Both the position numbers and the translations under genes were made by a program. From positions 1 through 6,922 of the forward strand of contig CAAENW010000007.1 in assembly GCA_900757265.1 (NCBI GenBank): a stretch of 6,922 bases of DNA. Reading direction: 5' to 3'. Below are positions 1 through 5,901 of the stretch, piece after piece. The stretch's first letter is position 1. Every line of letters begins with the position of its first letter. The notes under the pieces are model-generated. The model searched no databases, was not told where the DNA came from, and was given only the letters and a program-made list of their open reading frames with translations. This stretch comes from an uncultured Collinsella sp. GTDB lineage: Bacteria > Actinomycetota > Coriobacteriia > Coriobacteriales > Coriobacteriaceae.

Positions 1-30
1 TCAGTTGCGCTACCGTTGCGCCACACTGGC
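1..30 (-). tRNA. 5' part of a tRNA gene, cut by the window edge (possibly tRNA-Thr)
   Basis: On the minus strand the 30 bases read as the first 30 nt of a canonical tRNA. They give a 7-nt acceptor strand GCCAGTG, T8, G9, a 4-bp D stem GCGC/GCGC closing the D loop AACGGTA (with A14, G18G19 and A21), A26, and the first four bases of the anticodon stem. The anticodon, T arm and 3' end lie outside the window, so the amino acid cannot be read. The anticodon stem beginning ACTG(A) is common in tRNA-Thr and some tRNA-Met genes. In many actinobacteria tRNA-Thr and tRNA-Met precede rpmG-secE-nusG, which would suit this neighbourhood, but that is inference. A good sigma70-type promoter lies at the expected distance upstream. 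Confidence 0.85.
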
Positions 31-60
31 ACACTTGGCGCTTTCGCGCGAAGCCTGTTT

Positions 61-89
61 AGGATAAAGGAATTGAGGACGGGGCGCAA
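61..89 (-). promoter_or_regulatory. Sigma70-type promoter of the tRNA gene
   Basis: On the minus strand TTGCGC (84-89) is the -35 box and TATCCT (61-66) the -10 box, separated by exactly 17 nt. Transcription would begin near 53-55, giving a leader of about 24 nt before the mature tRNA 5' end at 30. This leader includes a GC-rich stretch (about 36-51) able to form a small hairpin and would be removed by RNase P. No other gene on this strand begins between here and the tRNA. Confidence 0.7.
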
Positions 90-114
90 CAGACCCTTCG
101 ACCGACCACATCTC

Positions 115-180
115 AAAACTATTCGCCAGAACGAATAGTTTTATCTGTTCGCCAAAACCAAAAACTATTCGTTTTGGCGA
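115..180. repeat. AT-rich block of interleaved inverted and direct repeats upstream of the tRNA promoter
   Basis: The 11-mer AAAACTATTCG occurs at 115-125 and 161-171, and its exact reverse complement at 132-142. The 115-142 pair forms a perfect palindrome with a 6-nt spacer. A second motif, TTCGCCARAAC, occurs at 122-132 and 148-158, and its reverse complement at 171-180, giving a perfect 10-bp inverted repeat 149-158/171-180. The two motifs overlap, so the whole 66 bp is built from them. It is much richer in AT than its surroundings. It lies between the end of yacP and the tRNA promoter, roughly 25-90 bp upstream of the -35 box. Neither hairpin is followed by a convincing U-tract on either strand, so an operator cluster or upstream element is more likely than a terminator. 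No function can be assigned from sequence. Confidence 0.8.
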
Positions 181-227
181 CGGCAACGGGCTGGCCAATT
201 GGGAAACGGGTCTCTATGGATAATCCC

Positions 228-905
228 CTACCTCCCGCGGAGGGCCTTGAGCTTTGCCAGGGCATCGGGGCTCAGGCGACTGCCCAGAGTCATCTTGATC
301 TGCGGAGCTTCCTCTGCCTCGTGAACATCGTTATCTATCTGCTTGATCTCGTCCACCAGCATGCGGCTCGAGATGCGCGTAACGCCCTTACCCATGACGA
401 CGGCCTGGATCGTGCCGTCGCTCGACACCACGGAGCACGCGCGGCCTTCCTCGCGTGCCTCGATGCAGAGCTTCTGCACCACGGTATCGGCGGAGACGCC
501 CGTCGGCGAAAACTCGATGCGCACGCCGCGGGCCGGCAGGTTGGGGCGCTCGTTGGAGATATTGCCCGCGCCGTCGAACACGATCACAGCCTCGTAGCGG
601 CCCTGTGCAAACGCCGCAACATCGTTGATGAGCGCGGTGCGCGCCATATCGTGGACGTCGCTGGAATACGGATCGTCGGAATGGTCGTAGACGAGCTTTT
701 CGTAGCGCGGCGTGCAGTGAATCACGTTGTAGCCGTCGACCACCAGCAGCTCGGGCTTATTGGAGCGCACCGTCGAGACCGGGTCGGCGATGGCCTGCGC
801 AAACGCATTGCCGCCCACGCCATAGGTCGCGGCCGAAACAATCGGCTTTGCCGAGCCTTCGCCAAAGCGCTTGGCCTTGGATTTGGCGCGGTTCTTCTTG
901 GACAT
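228..905 (-). CDS. yacP: NYN-domain ribonuclease, YacP/Rae1 family
   Basis: This is a 225-residue protein with a PIN-like NYN fold. Visible motifs are LLVVDGYNVIH (53-63, acidic D57), VIVFDG (107-112, D111), SAD (138-140, D140) and SSDGTIQ (161-167, D163). These are the acidic positions expected to bind the catalytic metal. The best-studied relative, B. subtilis Rae1, cuts mRNA in the ribosomal A site; the same role here is inferred from family and neighbourhood. B. subtilis Rae1 is about 170 residues and begins almost at the VDGYN strand, whereas this protein carries about 52 extra N-terminal residues: a Lys/Arg-rich start (about 1-13) and a Gly/Ala-rich linker. The ATG lies 3 nt after the rlmB stop, with a GGAGGAG ribosome-binding site (912-918) spanning the end of rlmB and a 6-nt spacing, so the two genes are co-translated. 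The stop is TAG. No clear terminator follows. Confidence 0.88.
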   Translation of the reverse strand: MSKKNRAKSKAKRFGEGSAKPIVSAATYGVGGNAFAQAIADPVSTVRSNKPELLVVDGYNVIHCTPRYEKLVYDHSDDPYSSDVHDMARTALINDVAAFAQGRYEAVIVFDGAGNISNERPNLPARGVRIEFSPTGVSADTVVQKLCIEAREEGRACSVVSSDGTIQAVVMGKGVTRISSRMLVDEIKQIDNDVHEAEEAPQIKMTLGSRLSPDALAKLKALRGR

Positions 906-908
906 GCG

Positions 909-1829
909 CTACTCCTCCCCCATGAGCTCGCCGGCGTTGCGGCGCAGCCACTCAAAGCACAGCGCGGTAGTCGCCTGTGCCACGTTGAGACTCTCGGTCA
1001 TGCCGCGCTGGGGAAGCTTGGTCAAAAAGTCACATTTCTCGAGCACCAGACGCGAGATGCCGTCGCCCTCGGAGCCCATGACGAGCGCCACGCGGCCCTC
1101 GAAGGGAGCATCCCAGCAGCTGCCCTCGGCATGCTCGGAAGCGCCACCCACCCAAAAGCCGGCGGCCTTGAGGTCATCGAGCGCACGGGCGATATTGGGC
1201 ACCTGCGCGATAGGCAGATGCATGACGGCGCCGGCGGAGGTCTTGTAGCTGCCCACGGTCACGCCGGCGGCACGCTTGTTGGCGATGATGACGCCCGCTG
1301 CGCCCACAACCTCGGCAGAGCGCACGATGGCGCCAAAGTTACCGTCGTCGGTCACATGGTCGAGCACCACGACAAGCGCCGGGCCCTCGCCTGCGCGGTC
1401 GAGGATGTCGTCGACATCGGCGTAAGGGAAGTTGCCCACCTCGAGCGCAATGCCCTGGTGAGCGCCATGGCTCGACAGCGCATCGAGCTGCGCGCGCGGC
1501 ACATACTTAATGCGGACGCCCGTGGCGTTGAGGTCATCGACCAGGCGCGACAGAGCGGCATCGCGCTCCCCGCCCTCGGCGATGAGCGCGCACTTGACGG
1601 GAAAACCGGTGCGCAGCGCCTCGGCGGCAGCACGACGACCTTCGATAAACTCGCCCTTGGGAACCTGGATAGCGTCGCGGTTGCGATCGCGCTGCGGACG
1701 TGCGGCCTGGGCTTGGGAGCGCTCGCGCTGGCCCTTGGGAGCGGCAGCGCGGTCGTTGCGGCGAATCGGACGCGAGCCAGAGGCGGTCTGCTTGCCGCCG
1801 CGAGGCGCACGCTTGCGATTGTCGGCCAT
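909..1829 (-). CDS. rlmB: 23S rRNA (guanosine-2'-O-)-methyltransferase, SpoU/TrmH family
   Basis: The protein has 306 residues. Residues 1-55 are a basic, low-complexity tail rich in Arg, Lys, Ala and Gln and probably disordered. A substrate-binding domain (about 60-135) starts at FIEGRRAAAEAL, and the SPOUT methyltransferase domain (about 150-300) contains the three SpoU motifs. Motif 1 is NFGAIVRSAE (164-173, with N164 and R170), motif 2 is MGSEGDGISRLV (251-262), and motif 3 is LPQRG...SLN (272-282). RlmB-type enzymes use S-adenosylmethionine to 2'-O-methylate a guanosine in the peptidyl-transferase region of 23S rRNA (G2251 in E. coli); TrmH-like relatives act on other RNAs. The exact substrate is inferred partly from synteny with cysS and yacP. 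Motif 1 has DDGN where DPxN is usual, and motif 3 has PQRG for PMxG. The ATG follows a perfect AAAGGAGG site (1837-1844) with 7-nt spacing. The gene lies just after the cysS terminator, so it needs its own promoter or read-through; I see no strong promoter. Confidence 0.9.
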   Translation of the reverse strand: MADNRKRAPRGGKQTASGSRPIRRNDRAAAPKGQRERSQAQAARPQRDRNRDAIQVPKGEFIEGRRAAAEALRTGFPVKCALIAEGGERDAALSRLVDDLNATGVRIKYVPRAQLDALSSHGAHQGIALEVGNFPYADVDDILDRAGEGPALVVVLDHVTDDGNFGAIVRSAEVVGAAGVIIANKRAAGVTVGSYKTSAGAVMHLPIAQVPNIARALDDLKAAGFWVGGASEHAEGSCWDAPFEGRVALVMGSEGDGISRLVLEKCDFLTKLPQRGMTESLNVAQATTALCFEWLRRNAGELMGEE

Positions 1830-1861
1830 AAAACGGCCTCCTTTAAAAAATTTTCAAACAG

Positions 1862-1903
1862 GACAAAAGAAGCGACCGCTTAAGACGAATAGCTCAAGCG
1901 GTC
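1862..1903 (-). terminator. Intrinsic terminator of the disA-ispD-ispF-cysS operon
   Basis: On the minus strand an 11-bp stem GACCGCTTGAG/CTTAAGCGGTC (1893-1903 with 1874-1884, one G-U pair) encloses the 8-nt loop CTATTCGT. It is followed by the pyrimidine-rich tract GCTTCTTTTG. It lies about 110-150 nt beyond the cysS stop and before the rlmB ribosome-binding site. The tail is not a pure U-run, so termination may be partial. The loop contains the CTATTCG core also seen in the repeat block at 115-171. Confidence 0.7.
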
Positions 1904-1907
1904 GGTA

Positions 1908-2009
1908 CGGGTTTTCCAAGTGCCCGAGATTGCCGTGAAAGAGGAGCGACGCGTACTTGAGTACGCGAGCGACGGTTTGAACGGCAAGGTCGGGTGCTTG
2001 GGAAACCCG
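1908..2009. repeat. 102-bp nearly bulge-free imperfect palindrome downstream of cysS
   Basis: The two 49-nt arms pair around the centre 1957-1960 (loop TTGA) without any length offset. The outer 20 bp (1908-1927 with 1990-2009) are 17 Watson-Crick and 3 G-U pairs when read on the plus strand. After a 2-nt mismatch, 1930-1936 pairs with 1981-1987. A mismatched zone follows, and the apex CGCGTAC/GTACGCG (1950-1956 with 1961-1967) is perfect. The mismatched zone includes AGCGA facing AGCGA, because the 7-mer GAGCGAC occurs as a direct repeat at 1944-1950 and 1967-1973. A transcript from either strand would form a long rod-like hairpin. On the minus strand it would be the cysS 3' untranslated region, directly ahead of the terminator. 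It could be a dispersed intergenic repeat, an RNA processing or stabilising element, or a structured small RNA. Confidence 0.85.
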
Positions 2010-2015
2010 CGGGGA

Positions 2016-3482
2016 TTAGAGAGATTTGATACGGGTGCCGGCAGCGGTATCCTCAATGGTGAGGCCCAGGTCCTTGAGCTGGTCGCGGATGGCGTCGGCC
2101 AGATCCCAGTTCTTGGCAGCGCGGGCCTCGGCGCGGGCCTCGAGAATCTTGGCAGCGGCCTCGTCCACGTCGTCGCCCGTGTAGGCGACCAGGCCGGCGG
2201 CAACACCCAGCAGACCCAGCGGCAGCTCGACCTTGGGCTCGGGGAGCTCAACGCCAAACGTATCGAGCAGCTCGACCAGCGTATCGGCGGCGGCAAGCGC
2301 GGCGGCCTTGTCGGCAGCGTCGCCCGCCTGCTCCAGGTACTGGTTGCACTCGGTCACAAAGCCAAAGACGGCACCCATGGCACCGGCGGTGTTAAAGTCG
2401 TCGTCCATGCACTCCTTAAAGGTGGCACGGGTCTCGGCGGCCTTGGCGGCAAACGCCTCGGATGCTGTCTCATCGGCATCGGCCGTCGCATGGTTCGCGG
2501 CCCAGCGCAGGTTCTCGACCGTACCGGCGATACGCGTGAGCGAGTTCTCGGCACCCTCCAAGCGCTCCCAAGAAAAGTCGAGCGGCGAGCGATAGCTCGT
2601 CTGCAGCATCAGCAGGCGCAGGGCGGCAGCGGAATGCTGCTCGAGGACCTCGGCCAGCGTAAAGAAGTTGCCGAGCGACTTGGACATTTTCTCGCCGTCT
2701 ACCAGCAGCATGCCCGTGTGCATCCAGGTGTTGGAGAAGCCCTGGTGCCAGGCGCAGGTGGCCTGGGCGCACTCGTTCTCGTGATGCGGGAAGGCAAGGT
2801 CGGAGCCGCCGCCGTGGATGTCGATCGGGGTGCCCAGGTAGCGATGCACCATGGCGGCGCACTCGGTGTGCCAACCGGGACGGCCCTCGCCCCAGGGGCT
2901 CGGCCAGCTGGGCTCGCCGGGCTTGGCAGCCTTCCACAGCGCAAAGTCGAGCGGGTCGTTCTTGTCCTCGTTCTCCTCGATGCGCGCGCCAACCATAAGG
3001 TCGTCGATGTTGCGGCCCGAGACCTGACCATAGTTGGAATCGCTGCGCACGGCAAAGTACACGTCGCCGTTATCGGCGGCGTAGGCGTGGCCCTGCTCGA
3101 TGAGCGTCTTGATCATGGCGATCATGGGGCCGATCTCTTTGGTGGCGCGGGGGCGCACATCGGGATCGAGCACGTTGGCGGCACGCATGACGCCGATGAA
3201 CTTGTCGGAGAACTCCGTCGCGACCTCGGCAGCCGTACGGCCCTGCTCGTTGGCACGCTTGATGATCTTGTCGTCGACGTCGGTGAGGTTCTGGGCGAAC
3301 GTGACCTCGTAGCCGCTCGCGATGAGCCAGCGACGAATCACGTCAAAGCTGATGAACGTGCGGGCATTGCCGATGTGGATGTTGTCGTAGACCGTGGGGC
3401 CGCACACGTACATGCGGACCTTGCCGGACTCGATGGGCTGGAACTCTTCCTTTTTATGGGTAGCGCTGTTGTAGATACGCAT
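2016..3482 (-). CDS. cysS: Cysteinyl-tRNA synthetase
   Basis: This 488-residue class I aminoacyl-tRNA synthetase charges tRNA-Cys with cysteine in the cytoplasm using ATP. The length is close to that of typical bacterial CysRS. The HIGH signature appears as HIGN (36-39), and KMSKS is exact at 265-269. The four zinc ligands that select cysteine are recognisable: C27 (MYVCGPT), C208 (GWHTEC), H233 and E237 (FPHHENE). HGGGSDL (223-229) is the conserved loop between them. A DALR-type helical anticodon-binding domain occupies the C-terminal part from about 350, and an Ala/Glu/Lys-rich helical end is present. The ATG is 3 nt downstream of the ispF stop, with AAGGAG overlapping the ispF end and 6-nt spacing, so translation is coupled. 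The TAA stop is followed by a 102-bp palindrome and then a terminator. B. subtilis places mrnC directly after cysS; here it is missing. Confidence 0.97.
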   Translation of the reverse strand: MRIYNSATHKKEEFQPIESGKVRMYVCGPTVYDNIHIGNARTFISFDVIRRWLIASGYEVTFAQNLTDVDDKIIKRANEQGRTAAEVATEFSDKFIGVMRAANVLDPDVRPRATKEIGPMIAMIKTLIEQGHAYAADNGDVYFAVRSDSNYGQVSGRNIDDLMVGARIEENEDKNDPLDFALWKAAKPGEPSWPSPWGEGRPGWHTECAAMVHRYLGTPIDIHGGGSDLAFPHHENECAQATCAWHQGFSNTWMHTGMLLVDGEKMSKSLGNFFTLAEVLEQHSAAALRLLMLQTSYRSPLDFSWERLEGAENSLTRIAGTVENLRWAANHATADADETASEAFAAKAAETRATFKECMDDDFNTAGAMGAVFGFVTECNQYLEQAGDAADKAAALAAADTLVELLDTFGVELPEPKVELPLGLLGVAAGLVAYTGDDVDEAAAKILEARAEARAAKNWDLADAIRDQLKDLGLTIEDTAAGTRIKSL

Positions 3483-3485
3483 TCG

Positions 3486-3980
3486 TTACTCCTTAACGGT
3501 TTTCTGTAGCAGGCAGACGGCCCAGGCGCCGATTCCCTCGCCCTGGCCTTCCCAACCGAGCTTTTCGGTCGTAGTGGCGGCGACGCCCACGTTTTCGACG
3601 TCGACGCCCAGGGCATGGGCAAGGTTGGCGCGCATGGCATCGCGGTGCGGGGTGATCTTGGGTTGCTGACAGGCAATGGTGCAATCGGCATCGACAAACT
3701 CGAAGCCCAGTTCGCGCGCGTAGTCCATCACGCGAGCGAGCAGCACCATCGAATCGGCACCCTCATAGGCGGGGTCGGTATCGGGGAATAGCTTGCCGAT
3801 GTCTCCCCCGCGGCAGGCGCCCAGAATGGCGTCGGCCAAGGCGTGCGCGAGCACATCGGCATCCGAGTGGCCCAGCAGGCCGCGCTCGTAGGGAATGTCA
3901 ACACCGCCGATGATACATCGACGCCCCTCCACCAGACGGTGGACGTCGTAGCCATGGCCAATGCGCAGGTTACTGAACAT
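3486..3980 (-). CDS. ispF: 2-C-methyl-D-erythritol 2,4-cyclodiphosphate synthase
   Basis: The 164-residue enzyme catalyses the MEP-pathway step that converts CDP-methylerythritol 2-phosphate to the cyclodiphosphate, releasing CMP; the family is trimeric and metal-dependent. The metal ligands are visible as D12 and H14 in GHGYDVHRL and H46 in DVLAHALAD. Other family blocks are LLGHSDAD (35-42), GGDIGKLFPDTDP (58-70), QQPKITPH (105-112) and TTTEKLGWEGQGEGIG (136-151). I chose the ATG at 3978-3980, preceded by a purine-rich GAGGGAGAGG site with 9-nt spacing. The frame stays open to a TTG at 4011-4013, but that would only add 11 residues that the family does not have. With the ATG start it overlaps the end of ispD by 11 nt, which indicates translational coupling. 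It is separate from ispD, unlike the IspDF fusions of some proteobacteria. Confidence 0.96.
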   Translation of the reverse strand: MFSNLRIGHGYDVHRLVEGRRCIIGGVDIPYERGLLGHSDADVLAHALADAILGACRGGDIGKLFPDTDPAYEGADSMVLLARVMDYARELGFEFVDADCTIACQQPKITPHRDAMRANLAHALGVDVENVGVAATTTEKLGWEGQGEGIGAWAVCLLQKTVKE

Positions 3981-4698
3981 GGGGAAGGTCCTCTCCCTCG
4001 GCCATACGGCCAAGCAGAATCGCGGTTACGGGACGAAGGTCCTCGGGCACCGTCACCTTTAGGTTGTCGCGTGGGCTCTGGACGCAGCGGACGCGCCCAC
4101 CCATGCGCTCGACCAGCGATGAATCGTCGGTACCGATAAAGCCCTCGGCAATCGCCGCGGCGTGAGCGCGCTTCATGGCGTCGACGCTAAAGATCTGCGG
4201 CGTCTGCGCGGCCCAATAGAGCTCGCGCGGCGGCGTCTCGACGATGTTGTCGCCATCGACGATCTTGAGCGTATCGATCGCGGGCTGACCGCACACGACA
4301 CCGTCGAGGGCACGGTCGCTCACGAGCACGTCGATAGCGTGGTCGATAGCCTCGGTCGTAATGAGCGGACGGGCGCCATCGTGGATGGCGACATATTCAA
4401 AGCCCGCCGGCACCGCGTGCACGCCGGCGCGGGTGGAATCCTGGCGGGTCTCGCCGGCATCGGCAAAGCTGATGGGCGTGCTATACGAATACGGGCTGAT
4501 GGCCAGGCGGCGCATCTCGGCACGACGCTCGGCAGGGCAAACCACGACGATGTGGCCGACCTTATTGCTACGGTCAAATGCGCGGATGGACCAGCTCATA
4601 AGCGGACGACCCGCTACATTGACGAGCTGCTTGCCACCGGGGTTACCAAAGCGCTGGCCGCTGCCACCGGCAACGACCACGGCGCATACGGGCGCCAT
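3970..4698 (-). CDS. ispD: 2-C-methyl-D-erythritol 4-phosphate cytidylyltransferase
   Basis: The 242-residue enzyme transfers CMP from CTP to methylerythritol 4-phosphate, the third step of the MEP isoprenoid pathway. The nucleotide-binding P-loop-like segment is VVAGGSGQRFG (8-18) with the conserved lysine in GGKQ (K23); most homologues have PKQ here. Other family motifs are GETRQDS (82-88), HDGARPL (106-112, D107), DTLK (142-145), RELYWAAQTPQIF (158-170, R158), TDDSSLVE (190-197) and NLKVTVPED (212-220, K214). The ATG overlaps the disA stop as TAATG, sharing one base. AGGGG (4707-4711) inside disA serves as ribosome-binding site, 8 nt upstream. The next gene, ispF, catalyses a later step of the same pathway; ispE, the step between, is not in the window. 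Confidence 0.96.
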   Translation of the reverse strand: MAPVCAVVVAGGSGQRFGNPGGKQLVNVAGRPLMSWSIRAFDRSNKVGHIVVVCPAERRAEMRRLAISPYSYSTPISFADAGETRQDSTRAGVHAVPAGFEYVAIHDGARPLITTEAIDHAIDVLVSDRALDGVVCGQPAIDTLKIVDGDNIVETPPRELYWAAQTPQIFSVDAMKRAHAAAIAEGFIGTDDSSLVERMGGRVRCVQSPRDNLKVTVPEDLRPVTAILLGRMAEGEDLPHVQ

Positions 4699-5765
4699 TA
4701 TGCGTTCCCCTGTTTGGTGCCCTTCATGCGGTACAGGGAGTCCGCAAGAATGGCAGGGTTGTTAACGCCAAAGTCGCCCAGGCGCTCCGGATCCTCGCTG
4801 ATGTCGTCCATGAGCTCCTGCAGCGATCCATACTCGTCGACGATTTTCTCGGCCACGCCGTCGCGCACGACGGACACGCGCGAAAGCGTGCGCAGGCCCA
4901 GCGGTGTCATGACGGAGTCCTCGTCCAGGTCGTCGTAACCCAGAACCGCCGCCACATGCTGCGGGTCGGACAAGTCCTTGGGCGTCATACGGCTCAGGTT
5001 GGCGCGGATCTTTTCGGCATTGGCCTCGGAAGAATCGCTCGCGTAGTCGCGAATCATCAGGTCGTACTCGGTATCCATGCTGGAGCCGGCGAGCTGCTCG
5101 AGCTGCATCTGCACGAGCTTGCCCTGGTTGCCCAACTTGACAATGCAATCCTTAAGCTCAGTCTTTGCCTGCTGCATGATCTCGAAACTCGAGAAAATGC
5201 CGGTGATGTCGGCGAGCGTAACGTAGTCGTCGAGCTCGAGGGCCGTCAGGCGCAGCAGGGAGCGATCGAGCGACTGACGGGTAGTCTGGAGCGTGGCGAC
5301 GAGCTGGTTGACCGAGCTCATGATGGTGGTGACGGGCTGGATCTCGTAGCTCTTGCCGTGGACGTACACGTTGACGACGGCACGACGAGCCGAAACCGAG
5401 ATCACGATGGCGTCGGTGAGCACCGACATGCGAGCGGCAGTACGGTGACGCATGCCCGTTTCACTCGTGGCAAGCGAGGGATCGGGATTGAGATGGAAGT
5501 TGGCGCGCAGGATCTGGGTGAGGTCGCCGTCGATGACGATGGCGCCGTCCATCTTGGAGAGCTCGAACAGACGGTTCGAGGTGAACGAAATGTTGAGCGG
5601 GAAGCCGTCGTTACCGGCAGCGAGCACGTTTTCGGTGTCGCCAACGCAGATAAGAGCGCCCAGGTGACCAGCAATGATCATGTCGAGGGCGGTGCGGATC
5701 GGCTGGCCAGGTGCCGTCAGGCGGATGGCCTGTTCCATACGCTTTTGCAGCTCGTTCTTATCCAA
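4698..5765 (-). CDS. disA: Diadenylate cyclase DisA (cyclic di-AMP synthase, DNA-integrity scanning type)
   Basis: The 355-residue protein matches the usual DisA length. The N-terminal DAC domain (about 1-135) carries both catalytic signatures, DGA (73-75, within KMDGAIVID) and RHRT (106-109). The family condenses two ATP molecules into cyclic di-AMP. A helical linker spans about 140-285, and the C-terminal part (about 286-345) corresponds to the helix-hairpin-helix DNA-binding domain. The start of that domain is recognisable (TPLGLRTLSRV, 287-297; EYGSLQELM, 311-319). The second hairpin, normally GxGxxRAR, reads DFGVNNPAIL (331-340) and lacks the arginines, so DNA binding may be altered. The start codon is TTG, supported by a GGGAG site 7 nt upstream; a nearby ATG is out of frame. 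It is the first gene of its operon and divergent from mntP. radA, which precedes disA in Bacillus and many actinobacteria, is not adjacent. Confidence 0.95.
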   Translation of the reverse strand: MDKNELQKRMEQAIRLTAPGQPIRTALDMIIAGHLGALICVGDTENVLAAGNDGFPLNISFTSNRLFELSKMDGAIVIDGDLTQILRANFHLNPDPSLATSETGMRHRTAARMSVLTDAIVISVSARRAVVNVYVHGKSYEIQPVTTIMSSVNQLVATLQTTRQSLDRSLLRLTALELDDYVTLADITGIFSSFEIMQQAKTELKDCIVKLGNQGKLVQMQLEQLAGSSMDTEYDLMIRDYASDSSEANAEKIRANLSRMTPKDLSDPQHVAAVLGYDDLDEDSVMTPLGLRTLSRVSVVRDGVAEKIVDEYGSLQELMDDISEDPERLGDFGVNNPAILADSLYRMKGTKQGNA

Positions 5766-5772
5766 GGCATCG

Positions 5773-5777
5773 CTCCC
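5773..5777 (-). promoter_or_regulatory. Ribosome-binding site fixing the TTG start of disA
   Basis: GGGAG on the minus strand lies 7 nt upstream of TTG (5763-5765), whose frame encodes DKNELQKRMEQ. The only nearby ATG (5768-5770) is in another frame and only 2 nt from the TTG codon, so it cannot start DisA. Reading the DisA frame further upstream gives no ATG with a ribosome-binding site. The TTG start may limit expression of the synthase. Confidence 0.65.
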
Positions 5778-5854
5778 ATCGTATACGCTCCATAAACGTC
5801 AATAAGTTTCTCACGGTTTGCCCCTGTGACGCCCGCAAAATCCGATGCTTACAG

Positions 5855-5884
5855 AATGAGCGAACACCGCTTAGGTAGCTCATT
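5855..5884. repeat. Inverted repeat in the disA-mntP divergent spacer
   Basis: AATGAGC (5855-5861) and GCTCATT (5878-5884) form a perfect 7-bp inverted repeat with a 16-nt spacer. A competing small stem AGCG/CGCT (5859-5862 with 5868-5871) uses part of the same arm. There is no U-tract of terminator quality on either strand. It may be a regulator site between the divergent promoters. Function is unknown. Confidence 0.45.
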
Positions 5885-5901
5885 TGGGACGGGATCTTTT
5901 G

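Noticed and set aside
115..180. Terminator for yacP
   Set aside because: The stems are AT-rich or have long loops, and neither is followed by a U-tract on the minus strand, so a repeat or operator block fits better.
115..180. CRISPR array
   Set aside because: The repeat units are 11 bp, overlapping and inverted, with no uniform spacers and no cas genes nearby.
10..198. 62-codon minus-strand frame in the yacP-tRNA spacer
   Set aside because: It runs through the repeat block and the tRNA promoter and into the tRNA itself, and has no plausible protein features.
174..1883. 569-codon plus-strand open frame opposite yacP and rlmB
   Set aside because: It is antisense to two well-supported genes, has a His/Ala/Gly/Arg-rich composition typical of GC-rich shadow frames, and shows no recognisable domain.
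1920..3509. 529-codon plus-strand open frame opposite cysS
   Set aside because: It starts inside the palindrome and runs antisense to cysS, whose catalytic motifs are intact; the translation has no family signature.
3981..4013. Upstream TTG start giving ispF 11 extra residues
   Set aside because: The ATG at 3978-3980 has a purine-rich ribosome-binding site and matches the family N-terminus; the extension has no counterpart in IspF proteins.
4956..5795. 279-codon plus-strand open frame opposite disA
   Set aside because: Antisense shadow of disA with no ribosome-binding site or domain, ending in the divergent spacer.
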